Both the position numbers and the translations under genes were made by a program. The notes beneath the pieces were generated by a model that did not search any database, had not been told where the DNA came from, and was given only the letters and a program-made list of their open reading frames with translations. Shown one piece after another: positions 26,907 through 36,164 of a DNA stretch of 64,000 bases (the stretch's first letter is position 1; every line of letters starts with the position of its first letter). This DNA is from JAJCYL01 sp965206015 (GTDB lineage: Bacteria > Bacteroidota > Bacteroidia > Cytophagales > Cyclobacteriaceae). The stretch is from positions 744,001 to 808,000 of the forward strand of contig CBDBIW010000016.1 in NCBI GenBank assembly GCA_965206015.1, written 5' to 3'.

Positions 26907-27920
26907 ATGAAAGCATATCTCCTTAGAAATCATGGCAAGCCACATGTACTTAAAACAGCGGAAGTTCCTGAACCAAATCCAGGGGAAAATGAGGTAAAAA
27001 TTAGAATCCGGTATATTGGCATCAATTACGCTGAAATCCTCTCTCGACGCGGCCAATACAATTGGGCCCCAAAGAAGCCATACATACCCGGAATGGAAGG
27101 AATGGGGCAAGTTGTGGAAATTGGTTCCGCTGTCAACACCCACAAACTGGGCGACTTGGTCATTTTTGGTAATCAGACAGGTGCATATGCGGAGTACATC
27201 ACGGTTCCAGATTACATGGCATTACCAGCCATTGAAACTTACTCCGACGAAGAAAATGCTGCGTTTCTAGTGAAATTCATGACTGCGTGGATCTCTTTAT
27301 TTAAGATGGGCAGAATAAAGCCTCAAGATGTGGTATTAATTCATGCCGCTGCCGGAGGTGTTGGAACTGCAGCTGTACAATTAGCCAGCAAATATGGCTG
27401 TCAGGTTTATGGAACAGCTAGCAACACGGAGAAACTTGACCTAATTAAAAAACTTGGGGGTAAAGGCACTATCAATTACCAAACTCAGGACTTCTTTGAA
27501 ATTATCAAAGAGAAAGAAGGTGGGGTTGACTATGTTTTAGAAGTCGTGGGGGGTGAGGTTTTCAAGAAGAGCGTGGAGTTGTTAAATCCTTTTGGAAGAT
27601 TAGTAGTAACCGGATATGCAAGTATTCCATTTAAAAGGTGGAACCCGTGGAGTTGGTGGCTTACCTGGAGAGATGCACCCAAAGCCCCAATAATGCACAT
27701 GGCTAAAAATAGTTATGGAATACTGGCGTCGCATATCGGGTATCTGATTGAACAACCAGAAATAGTTAGTAGTAATTGGCAGGAGTTGGTTCAGTTTGTC
27801 GACCAGCATGACATTAAACCAGTCATTAGTAAGATCTTTGACTTTGATGAACTTCCGAAAGCCCATGTATATATGGAATCAAGGAAAAGTTATGGTAAAA
27901 TTCTAGTAAAATTGGTCTAA
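26907..27920 (+). CDS. Quinone oxidoreductase-like zinc-independent MDR protein
   Basis: A 337-residue medium-chain dehydrogenase/reductase. GVDYVLEVVGGE and the NADPH-binding VVLIHAAAGGVGTAAVQLA (about residues 140-160) define the Rossmann domain. GINYAEILSRRGQY and PYIPGMEGMGQV mark the N-terminal catalytic domain. Structural-zinc cysteines are absent, as in quinone reductase (Qor) types. It likely reduces quinones or enones with NADPH. An ISAzo13 element lies immediately upstream. The DUF3365 cytochrome gene follows after 11 bases and may be co-transcribed. Confidence 0.88.
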   Translation: MKAYLLRNHGKPHVLKTAEVPEPNPGENEVKIRIRYIGINYAEILSRRGQYNWAPKKPYIPGMEGMGQVVEIGSAVNTHKLGDLVIFGNQTGAYAEYITVPDYMALPAIETYSDEENAAFLVKFMTAWISLFKMGRIKPQDVVLIHAAAGGVGTAAVQLASKYGCQVYGTASNTEKLDLIKKLGGKGTINYQTQDFFEIIKEKEGGVDYVLEVVGGEVFKKSVELLNPFGRLVVTGYASIPFKRWNPWSWWLTWRDAPKAPIMHMAKNSYGILASHIGYLIEQPEIVSSNWQELVQFVDQHDIKPVISKIFDFDELPKAHVYMESRKSYGKILVKLV

Positions 27921-27931
27921 CAAACAGACTT

Positions 27932-28588
27932 ATGCCTATCAAAACGGTAATCTTCTCCATCATCAGTGTTGTAATGTTCGCCTGTACTCCAAAACCAATT
28001 GAAAATCAAAAGGAAATTAAGGAGGAAATAGAAAACCGAGAAATTAGACGCGTAACAAAGGCAGAAATACTTAAGGAAGCCACTGAAGCAGGTGACTTAA
28101 TCTCCCAAACAGCGCAAAAGAGCTTGGCAGTAGTTCTTATGGAGAAAATTCAGTTGGAAGGTGTAGCAGAAGCCATTGAACATTGTAATGTGGTGGCTAT
28201 CCCCGTCGTCGATTCAGTTGCAAATATTTTCAACACCGAAATCAGACGTGTAGGTACAAGAATTAGAAACCCCAGGGACCAACCTGATAACATTGAGTTG
28301 GAAATTCTCGAAGCTTATCAATATGCCTTTGAAAATAATCTTCAACTCCAATCAAATGTCCAGGAAATAAGCGGCCAGGTCATTCTCTATACGAAGCCAA
28401 TTCTAATGACCAATCCGGTCTGTTTGAACTGTCATGGTAATATTGGAACAGACATCTTGCCGAAAAATCATGATGAGATTATATCCCTTTACCCCAATGA
28501 TAGTGCTACTGGATATAAAATTGGTGATCTAAGGGGGATGTGGAGTATCAGGTTGTTAAAGAAGAACCTGATTCAGAACATGGATTAG
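27932..28588 (+). CDS. DUF3365 heme-binding lipoprotein (Tll0287-like c-type cytochrome)
   Basis: A 218-residue lipoprotein with lipobox VMFAC (Cys 18). One c-type heme site, NPVCLNCHGNIG (C164, C167, H168), lies near the C-terminus, with KPILMTNP just before it. This arrangement is the DUF3365/Tll0287-like family, a PAS-like fold with a single heme and a probable redox or gas-sensing role in the periplasm. It is eleven bases behind the quinone reductase. The stop codon lies inside a perfect 22-bp tandem duplication. Confidence 0.87.
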   Translation: MPIKTVIFSIISVVMFACTPKPIENQKEIKEEIENREIRRVTKAEILKEATEAGDLISQTAQKSLAVVLMEKIQLEGVAEAIEHCNVVAIPVVDSVANIFNTEIRRVGTRIRNPRDQPDNIELEILEAYQYAFENNLQLQSNVQEISGQVILYTKPILMTNPVCLNCHGNIGTDILPKNHDEIISLYPNDSATGYKIGDLRGMWSIRLLKKNLIQNMD

Positions 28589-28614
28589 GTAAATTCAGAA
28601 CATGGATTAGGTAA
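28571..28614. repeat. Perfect 22-bp tandem duplication across a stop codon
   Basis: ATTCAGAACATGGATTAGGTAA occurs twice in direct succession (28571-28592, 28593-28614). The first copy encodes the end of the DUF3365 protein and its stop. The second is untranslated, so the protein is unchanged. Confidence 0.9.
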
Positions 28615-28647
28615 ACTGTTGACTGGGAACAGTTGCTGACTTTTTTG
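28614..28647 (+). terminator. Possible weak rho-independent terminator after the DUF3365 gene
   Basis: AACTGTT (28614-28620) pairs perfectly with AACAGTT (28628-28634) across a 7-base loop, and TTTTTT follows at 28641-28646. The stem is short and AT-rich and six bases separate it from the T run, so it would be weak. Confidence 0.35.
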
Positions 28648-28878
28648 GTAAATTAGTTAGACTAACTCTGGTTGCAAGTAAGCAATCTTTGCTTCCACAT
28701 AGTCGTCCCTTAAAAAGTACAAAGGAGGATATTAGTTAAGAAAACAGGTGCAAATGAGTTGAGAAACTCTGCAAGAAAATGCAACCTGATCACATAAACC
28801 TTGCAGGTTTTATATGCTGCCAAAACAAGTTTCACATTCACAGTTGAGTTGTTACAGCACCTTTGAAGAACCGTTTAG

Positions 28879-29470
28879 CCATCGACATCCGGCTCTATAT
28901 TTTAGCCAGCCAAATCAGGTGGAGAATTTTTAAAGAAACGTTCACACTGCTTTATTCCCGGGAAGGGTCTTCCGGCAAAACCGGTCCGTTGGGCGGTGTC
29001 TTTACTGATTGATGAAAGTGTGGAGGAGCAATGGTTTAGGAATCATCCGGAAAATAAAGGCTGGTCAGGAAAAGCAGCCCGAAAAGTGAAGACAATAGCA
29101 GGCAGATTGGTGCGTGAATCAGAGCACAAACCAGCACCAGGCCACTATCAGGATGTACTGACCCTGTTCAAAAGAGTATTGGTGCAAAACAAAACTGACA
29201 GCAACAAAATTTATAGTCTACACGAACCCCACAACCGGCTATAGGGCAATAACGTCTAACGGGGGAATCACTCTAAAAAATAATTACCTTGACCGCGGGT
29301 ATCGGGGAGTGAAACAAGTGTCAGGGACAACCATTATTATTCCCGAAAAACCAGACAGGCAGAGAACCAATTCTCAACAACAAAAACTACGAAATGGTTT
29401 TAAACCCGGAGCGGCAATCGAACCAAAAACAGGACATTTAAAACAAGACACCGTTTATACTCATGTGTAA
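28879..29470 (+). pseudogene. IS5-type transposase remnant
   Basis: Broken pieces of an IS5-like transposase run left to right. LASQIRWRIFKETFTLLYS with LPAKPVRWAVSLLIDESVEEQWF is the N-terminal 'L-Y-S-x-x-GRPAKPIR-L-xx-LL' region. Then come KTDSNKIYSLHEPH (the 'kvySlHepev' segment) and LDRGYRGVKQVSGTTIIIPEKP, followed by GAAIEPKTGHLKQD, the C-terminal glutamate motif. Central parts are missing and frames change around 29244, so it is inactive. The preceding gap 28648-28878 shows no gene. Confidence 0.75.
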
Positions 29471-29830
29471 TGACAATGTTCTTTTTTATGAGGTGAAATT
29501 CAGTATCAATAAATTGTGCAAAGCCTTCTTTTTCATCTTCAAACTTTTCTATTTGATTGAAGACCGCTTTTTGAAAATCATCGAATTTCTCATCGTACTG
29601 CGTATTGGTCACTTACCTTCTCAAGTACCTCCAAAGCCTTTCTGTCAAGTTTAGGTTTGGGCTACAGGGCGGTAAAAATGATACTATGCCTTCATATTCT
29701 TTGATAAAACACAGTTTGTCTTCGTCCGGTTTGGAGGGGAACAAAGTGAGTTGTTTATAAGAGTGCCCCATTCTTTTTAACAGCTTCCTTACCCCACTCA
29801 ATTCATAATTTGACCCGTATCAAACTGTAA
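29467..29830 (-). pseudogene. IS630-type transposase remnant
   Basis: On the minus strand GVRKLLKRMGHSYKQLTLFPSKPDEDKLCFIKEY resembles the helix-turn-helix part of IS630 proteins. It is joined directly to EGIVSFLPPCSPNLNLTERLWRYLRR, the C-terminal catalytic glutamate region, so the central DDE domain is deleted. A frame change near 29612 leads into DEKFDDFQKAVFNQIEKF. It abuts the IS5 remnant on the opposite strand. From 29831 to 30116 I see only doubtful fragments. Confidence 0.7.
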
Positions 29831-30116
29831 AGGCTATAGTTGCCAATCCCGTTAATTCATTGAGGTACGAATAGTGCGTCTATCATTCTGATTTCATCCG
29901 GGCGGTGCGCTGGAATAAAACCTCATGAAGAATTATATTTTGTTTTTTAATAAAACACCCCACTGATGCCATTTTAGATTCAATTGTCACCATCAATCGG
30001 TATTTTATTCCGTAGATGTGTAAAGCATTTGAGTAAAATCCAAAGAATTCTTCGTAGAAGAGCACTCAAACTAGTAAATTTATACTCCCGAAAAATGATG
30101 ATTAAATCAGATAGCG

Positions 30117-31424
30117 ATGGCTCTTGTTGAAATGGTAATGCCCAAAATGGGTGAGAGTATCATGGAGGGAACAATCCTCACATGGCTTAAAAAGGTTGGT
30201 GATACAATTGACCAGGACGAATCTGTTTTGGAAGTTGCTACTGATAAGGTTGACACAGAAGTTCCAGCGACTCATGCAGGTGTGTTAATTGAGATATTGG
30301 CCCAGGAGGGTGATGTAGTTGGAGTAGGGAAGGCAATTGCAGTGATTACTACCGAAGGAAATGAAAATGGAGCTACAAAGGGAGCCAAAAAGGAAACTCG
30401 TAAGAAGAGTTCTCAAATAGTCGAGAAAAAAATTTTGTCAGAAGCTGAAGTCATTGCTTCGGTTGCCAGTAATGTCAAAATTCCTGCGAGAACAGATTCC
30501 GGTAGATTTTACTCTCCACTGGTAAGAAATATTGCTGAGGGAGAAAACATCCCACTCATAGAATTGGAAAATATAAGTGGTACAGGAAAAGAGGGCAGAG
30601 TTACTAAGCAAGACATTCTGGCATTTCTGCAACATAGAAAGTCAGGCGTTGGTGCTATTGAGACCTCCACTAATGGACATGGACGTCCAGCCACCCAGGC
30701 CATGACAATCAATGGTGAGGATGAGATTATAGACATGGATCGTATGCGCAAAATGATCGCAGCGCGTATGGTTTCGTCCAAGCAGACATCACCTCATGTT
30801 ACTTCATTTGTAGAAGCAGATTTATCAGGAGTTGTGTCTTGGCGTAACAAATGGAAGAACAGCTTTAAGGAACGAGAAAATGAAAGCCTGACCTTCACCC
30901 CGGTATTTATTGAGGCGGTGATAAAGGCCATCAAAGATTATCCAATGATTAACATCTCTGTTGACGGCGACCGAATTATCAAGAGGAGAAAGATTAATAT
31001 TGGTATGGCCGTAGCACTCCCTTCAGGAAACTTAATTGTGCCTGTGATTCACGAAGCTGACCAATACAACCTAAAAGGGCTCGCTAAAAAAGTCAATGAT
31101 TTGGCCAAAAGAGCCCGTTACAACAAGTTACAGCCTGACGACCTTAGTGGTGGCACTTATACTATTTCGAACGTCGGTTCATTTGGTAACGTGATGGGGA
31201 CACCAATAATCATGCAACCTCAGGTAGGAATTCTGGCTCTTGGAGCTATAGTTAAGAAACCATCAGTTATTGAAACTGAGTTTGGTGATGTCATTGGCGT
31301 ACGCCATAAGATGTTCCTTTCTCACTCCTATGACCACCGTGTTGTTGACGGAGCATTGGGTGGAATGTTTGTAAGACGCGTTGCAGACTACCTCGAAGAC
31401 TTTGATAGTAAGCAAAGTATATAG
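30117..31424 (+). CDS. Dihydrolipoamide acyltransferase (E2) of a 2-oxoacid dehydrogenase
   Basis: A 435-residue E2 core of a 2-oxoacid dehydrogenase complex. One N-terminal lipoyl domain has the lipoylated lysine in EVATDKVDTEVPA (K44). A flexible linker leads to a peripheral-subunit-binding domain (SPLVRNIAEGENIPLIELENISGTGKEGRVTKQDI). The catalytic domain ends with FLSHSYDHRVVDGALGG, including the active-site histidine. A single lipoyl domain plus this linker fits branched-chain or 2-oxoglutarate-type E2. No E1 or E3 gene is adjacent, so substrate is open. The gene follows the IS graveyard and is intact. Confidence 0.93.
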   Translation: MALVEMVMPKMGESIMEGTILTWLKKVGDTIDQDESVLEVATDKVDTEVPATHAGVLIEILAQEGDVVGVGKAIAVITTEGNENGATKGAKKETRKKSSQIVEKKILSEAEVIASVASNVKIPARTDSGRFYSPLVRNIAEGENIPLIELENISGTGKEGRVTKQDILAFLQHRKSGVGAIETSTNGHGRPATQAMTINGEDEIIDMDRMRKMIAARMVSSKQTSPHVTSFVEADLSGVVSWRNKWKNSFKERENESLTFTPVFIEAVIKAIKDYPMINISVDGDRIIKRRKINIGMAVALPSGNLIVPVIHEADQYNLKGLAKKVNDLAKRARYNKLQPDDLSGGTYTISNVGSFGNVMGTPIIMQPQVGILALGAIVKKPSVIETEFGDVIGVRHKMFLSHSYDHRVVDGALGGMFVRRVADYLEDFDSKQSI

Positions 31425-31867
31425 TTTAACTCTACATATTTCATAGCTCATAAAATGTTGGAAATTTAGCATCCAGACCTGAGCTTATGCTTAATTTCGA
31501 GATGAGTGCAAAATATTTTTTCTAAAAATGCTTTTCGCTTGACTTGAATTGTTTAAAACATACCTTCATAAATATTAGTTTTCATTATTCCTCTTACAAC
31601 TTAATGAAGGATTTTATTCGTAGTGGTGGCGATGTGACTCAGGTCGGAGCCACAATCGTTTTTTGGATGACAGTTGTTTTTGTGTTGTCATCACCAACTG
31701 CATTGGTGTTTTAGAGCAATTATGGCACCAGCATCTGTAGCCCATTATTGACGCCATCTGGCGCATTGGAAAACTACGAAATGATGGACCACTCCAATCA
31801 ACAGTTCACAAAAGATACTTAACTTGCTATTGATAAAATTGTTAACTCAAGTTATTAGATAGACTCG
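31425..31867. other. 443-base gap without a confident gene
   Basis: AT-rich. It includes a 36-codon open frame at 31604-31714 with a hydrophobic C-terminal half (judged doubtful). The stretch TTGTCATCACCAACTGC near 31686 resembles the palindromic target site of the IS4 element at 15557 (TATTGTCACC-AACTGC). No RNA gene or clear terminator was recognised. Confidence 0.35.
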
Positions 31868-32074
31868 ATGAATGTTTTCAAAAAGTTTTCAGACAAACCT
31901 TCAAAAGAAGTAATGCCTGGATTCAATCGTAGATTTGAACATGGCGCAAACGTAACCATGGCATTCTGGGAAATAGAAGAAGGAGCGGCATTGCCAGAGC
32001 ATAGTCACCACCACGAACAAATTGCAACGGTGTACAAAGGAAAGTTTGAATTAGCCGAATGCTTTAGGAAGTAG
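31868..32074 (+). pseudogene. Truncated cupin-domain protein
   Basis: The 68 codons encode the first half of a small cupin: FWEIEEGAALPEHSHHHEQIATVYKGKFEL holds the metal-binding HxHxxxE-like cluster of cupin motif 1. The frame then ends after six unrelated residues (AECFRK). Motif 2, with the fourth ligand, is missing, and single-domain cupins of this type are normally about 100-115 residues. The break coincides with the start of a TPR reading frame that itself lacks its natural N-terminus, so two genes seem to have been joined by a deletion near 32055-32070. Confidence 0.65.
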
Positions 32075-32081
32075 GGCCATC

Positions 32082-32702
32082 ATGAAGTACGAAATTGGAG
32101 ATTATGCCGAAGCTATCCTGGACTATTCCGAAACGATTTCGATTGACACAAATTGCGTAGATGCATACTATGGCAGAGCACTAAGCAAATCATTTGCAGG
32201 AGACACTTCAGGTGCCATTGAAGATTATGGTTCAGCAATATTGTTGGACAATCATTACTTAAATGCATACATCAATAGAGCACTCATCAACGTTGAATTG
32301 ATGAATAATGAACAAACGCTTAGTGACTATTCTAACGTTTTAGGAATTGAAGAAACGAACGTTGACGGTCTGTATGGCATGGCCTGTACTTATTTTAAAA
32401 TGGACAGCTTAACCTTGTCGAAACAGTATTATGAGAAACTCATGAATGAGCATCCCGAAGAATCAGCTGCTTTTTATTCACCAGCATTCATCAATTACGA
32501 GCAATTGGATTTTAAGAAAGCTTACAGCTATCTGACTAAATCAATAGTCATGGATTCTACTTATGGAGATGCTTATTTGCAACGGGGCTTGACAAGCCTT
32601 AATCTCGGGGATACGATTCATGCATGTCTTGATTGGATAAATGCGAAAAACATGGGGATGCTGGATGCATCAGACTATCTGACAACCTATTGTAAAAATT
32701 GA
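32082..32702 (+). CDS. TPR-repeat protein, probably N-terminally truncated
   Basis: A 206-residue protein built of about five to six tetratricopeptide repeats (YEIGDYAEAILDYSETISID, GDTSGAIEDYGSAILLD, KKAYSYLTKSIVMDSTYGDAYLQRGL). It starts within the first helix of a repeat, and the same frame is open upstream (ALGSRAI before the ATG), so the true N-terminus, perhaps with a signal peptide, is likely lost. It is preceded by a truncated cupin, which marks a deletion junction. TPRs mediate protein contacts; no partner is evident. Confidence 0.6.
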   Translation: MKYEIGDYAEAILDYSETISIDTNCVDAYYGRALSKSFAGDTSGAIEDYGSAILLDNHYLNAYINRALINVELMNNEQTLSDYSNVLGIEETNVDGLYGMACTYFKMDSLTLSKQYYEKLMNEHPEESAAFYSPAFINYEQLDFKKAYSYLTKSIVMDSTYGDAYLQRGLTSLNLGDTIHACLDWINAKNMGMLDASDYLTTYCKN

Positions 32703-32747
32703 CTATTGAGTTGAACTGTTGTTTCTTATGTTGCGTTTGAACAAAGA

Positions 32748-33086
32748 ATGAAACTTGAAAATCCAGTCAAGATTAGAGAGAAAGCCCTTGAGGAGATAAA
32801 ACTCATCATGGAAAAGAAGGGCATTCCCAAAGAATATGGTTTAAGAGTAGGTATTAAGAGTGCTGGTTGTTCGGGGATGGGTTTCCTATTGGGGTTTGAT
32901 AAACAAAAAGATTCAGATGAGGAGTATGGGATTGATGGGGTCAAAATATTTATAGACAAGAGGCATACGATGTATGTTTTAGGCTTGGAGGTAGATTTTT
33001 ATGAAGGAAGTGATACAAGGGGTTTTACATTTATTAATCCACAGGCAGAAGAATCTGAGCCAGAATTGGATAAAGAAATGAATTAG
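32748..33086 (+). CDS. HesB/IscA-family iron-sulfur protein lacking the C-terminal CxC
   Basis: A 112-residue A-type carrier-like protein. GLRVGIKSAGCSGMGFLLGF contains the first conserved cysteine (C41), and the beta-rich core IFIDKRHTMYVLGLEVDFYEG is typical. The usual C-terminal CGCG pair is replaced by INPQAEESEPE. A single-cysteine protein may still bind a cluster as a dimer or may have another role. No isc or suf genes are beside it; a TPR lipid/secretory-type protein gene follows after 24 bases. Confidence 0.82.
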   Translation: MKLENPVKIREKALEEIKLIMEKKGIPKEYGLRVGIKSAGCSGMGFLLGFDKQKDSDEEYGIDGVKIFIDKRHTMYVLGLEVDFYEGSDTRGFTFINPQAEESEPELDKEMN

Positions 33087-33110
33087 CATGCTATTTGCAA
33101 AATATATATT

Positions 33111-34313
33111 GTGAGAAAAGCATTTATCATTCTGGCTATTCTCGGCACTACTAATAAAAGTTTTGCCACGACAGATGATCCTGATAGTGTAGGGGCCTTA
33201 TTGCTAAATCTTCAAATTCAGATTGAGGCAAATGAGGCTTTAAATGACATGTACAATTACAAATTTGAAAAAGCGGAAATGCAATTCCGATGGATCAAAC
33301 AGAAATATGCGTGGCATCCATTACCATATTTTCTACTCGGATTGAGTCAGTGGTGGAAAATTCTACCAAATATTGACAATACTGAATATGACGGCCTTTT
33401 TAGTGCCTACATGGATACCTCACTTGTGTTATCACGCAGGCTTTATGAGGTGAACAAAGTTGAGGGTGCGTTTTTTTTAGCAGCAACTCATGGATTCATT
33501 GCCCGTCTCGAATCAGATCGTGGAAACAATTGGAAAGCTGCTGTAGCAGGTAAAAGTGCGCTGAGCTACGTTGATATAATTAGAGAAAACACAGATTTCA
33601 GTCCGGAGGTATTGTTTGGTGATGCCATTATGAATTATTATACAGAATGGATTCGAGAAAATTATCCGGTGTTGAAGCCAATCATGTGGATTTTCCCAAA
33701 AGGAGATATGAAGAAGGGAAAGGAGCAGTTGAGGGAAGTGTCTCGAAATGCCTTTTATACTCGCGTTGAAGCGCAATATTATTTAGTAAGAATTTTGGCC
33801 AATGAAGAAAACCGATATGCTGAAGCACTACCACTAATTAAATATTTGAGGAAAACATACCCTGACAATGCCTATTTCCATCGTTTTTATGCGAGTGTAC
33901 TTTATCGCATGGGCCGATTCAATCAACTGGAGCGTGAATCCAGGGAGGTATTAGCAAAAATAGATAGTGGGATGGCAGGTTACGAAGGGCAGAGTGGGAG
34001 ATATGCTGCCTATTATGTTGGTAAAGTGTGTCATTCAAGAGGAGATATTTCGGATGCTAAACAGCACTATAAATTGGCTATCCAATTCGCAAAGGGTACT
34101 GAAGACGAAGATTCCTGGTATTCGGTTTTATCCAACCTTGAACTGGGAAGATTTTATTCTACCGAAGATAAGAAACTCGCAGAGATGCATTTGAAAGAAG
34201 TCATTAAACATGGAAAGGGTAAGAAGAAACATCAAAAAATGGCCAAAGAGCAACTTCGCAAATTAAAGAGAATGGAAATTCCGGAGGCCAAGACCGCCAG
34301 CAAGTCAGGATAG
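33111..34313 (+). CDS. Secreted tetratricopeptide-repeat protein, unknown function
   Basis: A 400-residue protein starting at GTG 33111 (no in-frame ATG nearby) with a signal peptide, VRKAFIILAILGTTNKSFA. The mature part is alpha-helical with several TPR-like units (MYNYKFEKAEMQFRWIKQKYAWHPLPYFLLGL, YAEALPLIKYLRKTYPDNAYFHRF, GDISDAKQHYKLAIQFAKG) and a lysine-rich tail. It is probably periplasmic and scaffold-like. Its last nine bases overlap the end of the convergent agmatinase gene. Confidence 0.75.
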   Translation: MRKAFIILAILGTTNKSFATTDDPDSVGALLLNLQIQIEANEALNDMYNYKFEKAEMQFRWIKQKYAWHPLPYFLLGLSQWWKILPNIDNTEYDGLFSAYMDTSLVLSRRLYEVNKVEGAFFLAATHGFIARLESDRGNNWKAAVAGKSALSYVDIIRENTDFSPEVLFGDAIMNYYTEWIRENYPVLKPIMWIFPKGDMKKGKEQLREVSRNAFYTRVEAQYYLVRILANEENRYAEALPLIKYLRKTYPDNAYFHRFYASVLYRMGRFNQLERESREVLAKIDSGMAGYEGQSGRYAAYYVGKVCHSRGDISDAKQHYKLAIQFAKGTEDEDSWYSVLSNLELGRFYSTEDKKLAEMHLKEVIKHGKGKKKHQKMAKEQLRKLKRMEIPEAKTASKSG

Positions 34314-35117
34314 CATTTTAGCAGCAAGCTCTTTAAGTAATTTTGCACACACCATCCCTGTAACATTATTCATGTCTCTGTCTGGATTATATTCCATTAT
34401 ATCAGCCCCGACGAGATTCATTGCCTGATTGTTTATAAAGTCAATGGCGTCCCTGGTCGTCATACCCCCTGGCTCATGATGAGAAATTCCTGGGGCAAAC
34501 GCCGGGTCCAGAACATCAATATCAAATGATATGAAAACCGGCCCTTCTATTTTCAGTTTCAAAGAAGGCAACCATTCCTTCATTTGAATTATTTCTACTC
34601 CAAATTTTGCTGCCTGCTCTTGCTGATGAGGGGTTAGAGTTCTTATACCGACCTGTATCAAGCGTACAGCCAGATTTTGCTCCATTACTCTGGCAAATGG
34701 GCAGGCATGAGAGTATGGGTTTCCGTCGTATTCATCATGTAGGTCAGGATGAGCATCAAAATGCAATACTGATAAATTTGGGTAGGCATTTGCATGCGCT
34801 TTGATTGTTCCATAGGACAATGAGTGATCTCCACCCAAGGCAATAACCAGGGCTCCTTTTTCAATCAAACCTTCAATAGGGGCTACAACATCATCCGGGT
34901 GTGAAATCAGACTAATATTCCCAACCTGTTTTAGACGGCCGGTTTGTTCAAGATCTACTCCAGATTCTGAGCAAAGGTTCATCGCTCCACAATATAAAAG
35001 CCTTGTGATATCATCAGGGGCTTTCGCTGGACCTTTCAAAAACGAGGAGAAATCGTCAAAAGGAAGACCGACAATGGCGATATCATTCAGGGCAATATCT
35101 TCAATTTTTGAAAGCAT
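34305..35117 (-). CDS. speB: Agmatinase/arginase-family ureohydrolase
   Basis: A 270-residue binuclear manganese ureohydrolase. The metal motifs ALGGDHSLSYG, LHFDAHPDLHDEY and FISFDIDVLDPAFAPG are complete. The length and overall sequence fit agmatinases, which hydrolyse agmatine to putrescine and urea. Guanidinobutyrase or other ureohydrolase activity cannot be excluded. No arginine decarboxylase is in the window. It is convergent with the TPR gene (9-base overlap of ends). Confidence 0.88.
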   Translation of the reverse strand: MLSKIEDIALNDIAIVGLPFDDFSSFLKGPAKAPDDITRLLYCGAMNLCSESGVDLEQTGRLKQVGNISLISHPDDVVAPIEGLIEKGALVIALGGDHSLSYGTIKAHANAYPNLSVLHFDAHPDLHDEYDGNPYSHACPFARVMEQNLAVRLIQVGIRTLTPHQQEQAAKFGVEIIQMKEWLPSLKLKIEGPVFISFDIDVLDPAFAPGISHHEPGGMTTRDAIDFINNQAMNLVGADIMEYNPDRDMNNVTGMVCAKLLKELAAKMLS

Positions 35118-35354
35118 GCTGACAAGATTAAGGATCTTATCGAAATAATTCTTAATAAGTTCATCATTCCATTCAATAATTTCATAACTGACTCGTATCA
35201 GTTATTTCTATGCCGAAGTTATTATTGTCCATTACTGATATTTCTGGGTTCACACGTTTTGTCAATGAAACTGAAATCTCGCATAGATGTTCTTGAGGAA
35301 GTCTAAAGTATTTCGCAGTTTGTGGTCTGTCAACGGGGCTTAGACAAGTTCAGT

Positions 35355-36164
35355 TCAAATAGGGCACGCTGGTGCAGTCCAGTGTTCCTGTATCAAGGCA
35401 AGTAATTCAGCATGAACAAGGCCTCCAGCCACCAGCTCCCGACCAAAAACAAAGTTGTCCTCACCCTGAAAATCAGTCACTATACCTCCGGCTTCTTGTA
35501 CGATTAAAGTTCCAGCGGCTATGTCCCAAGAGTTTAAATTATATTCAAAAAACATGTCACATCTACCACAGGCCACATAGACCAGATCAACGGCCGCACT
35601 ACCCATTCGTCTTAGACCATGACAATTTTGCATCAATTGATCCAATATTTTGAGGTACGCTTTCAGGTTGTTAAAATTAAATATCGGAAAACCAGTGGCT
35701 ACAAGGCTCTCACTCAATTTGCCAGCCTTACTAACATGAATAGGCTCATTATTCATAAAGGCACCGCCTCCTGCTATGGCATGAAAGCATTCATCACGAT
35801 TTACTTCATGGACTATCCCTAACAGCACTTGTTTGCCTTTTATTAATGCAATGCAAACAGCATAGATAGGGACACCATGAATGAAGTTTGTGGTACCGTC
35901 CAAAGGGTCGATCACCCAATTATAGTCATCCGATTCTTTGACAATTGTTCCTTCTTCTGTTATAAAACCAGCTTCAGGTAAAAGTACAGAAAGAGATGAA
36001 ACAATAAGTTTCTCTGTTTCTTTATCTACATAGGACACCAAATCATTCAACCCCTTATATTCGGCTTGGTCAATGGTGAATTTGACACTCTCCTTTTTAA
36101 TAAAGGCAACTGCCTCCTTTGCTATAGTGATTACTTTTGGTAGTAAATCTTCTTGGAGCCCCAT
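35355..36164 (-). CDS. suhB: Inositol-1-monophosphatase family protein
   Basis: A 269-residue magnesium-dependent phosphatase. Motif A is WVIDPLDGTTNFIHGVPIYAV, with FITEEG upstream supplying another metal ligand. Motif B is SWDIAAGTLIVQEAGGIVTDF. It likely hydrolyses inositol-1-phosphate; family members also act on other sugar phosphates or as RNA-polymerase-associated SuhB. It is a single minus-strand gene, separated by 237 non-coding bases from speB and divergent from oadG. Confidence 0.92.
   Translation of the reverse strand: MGLQEDLLPKVITIAKEAVAFIKKESVKFTIDQAEYKGLNDLVSYVDKETEKLIVSSLSVLLPEAGFITEEGTIVKESDDYNWVIDPLDGTTNFIHGVPIYAVCIALIKGKQVLLGIVHEVNRDECFHAIAGGGAFMNNEPIHVSKAGKLSESLVATGFPIFNFNNLKAYLKILDQLMQNCHGLRRMGSAAVDLVYVACGRCDMFFEYNLNSWDIAAGTLIVQEAGGIVTDFQGEDNFVFGRELVAGGLVHAELLALIQEHWTAPACPI

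Noticed and set aside
29883..30065. 60-codon minus-strand frame next to the IS630 remnant
   Set aside because: Could be an IS630 N-terminal relic but no specific motif is readable.
31604..31714. 36-codon frame MKDFIRSGGDVTQVG... with a hydrophobic end
   Set aside because: Short, no neighbour context, and it overlaps a stretch (TTGTCATCACCAACTGC) that resembles a non-coding palindromic site near 15557; chance is more likely.
35190..35207. Inverted repeat AACTGA...TCAGTT between suhB and speB
   Set aside because: Only six base pairs and no T tract in either direction; not a convincing terminator.
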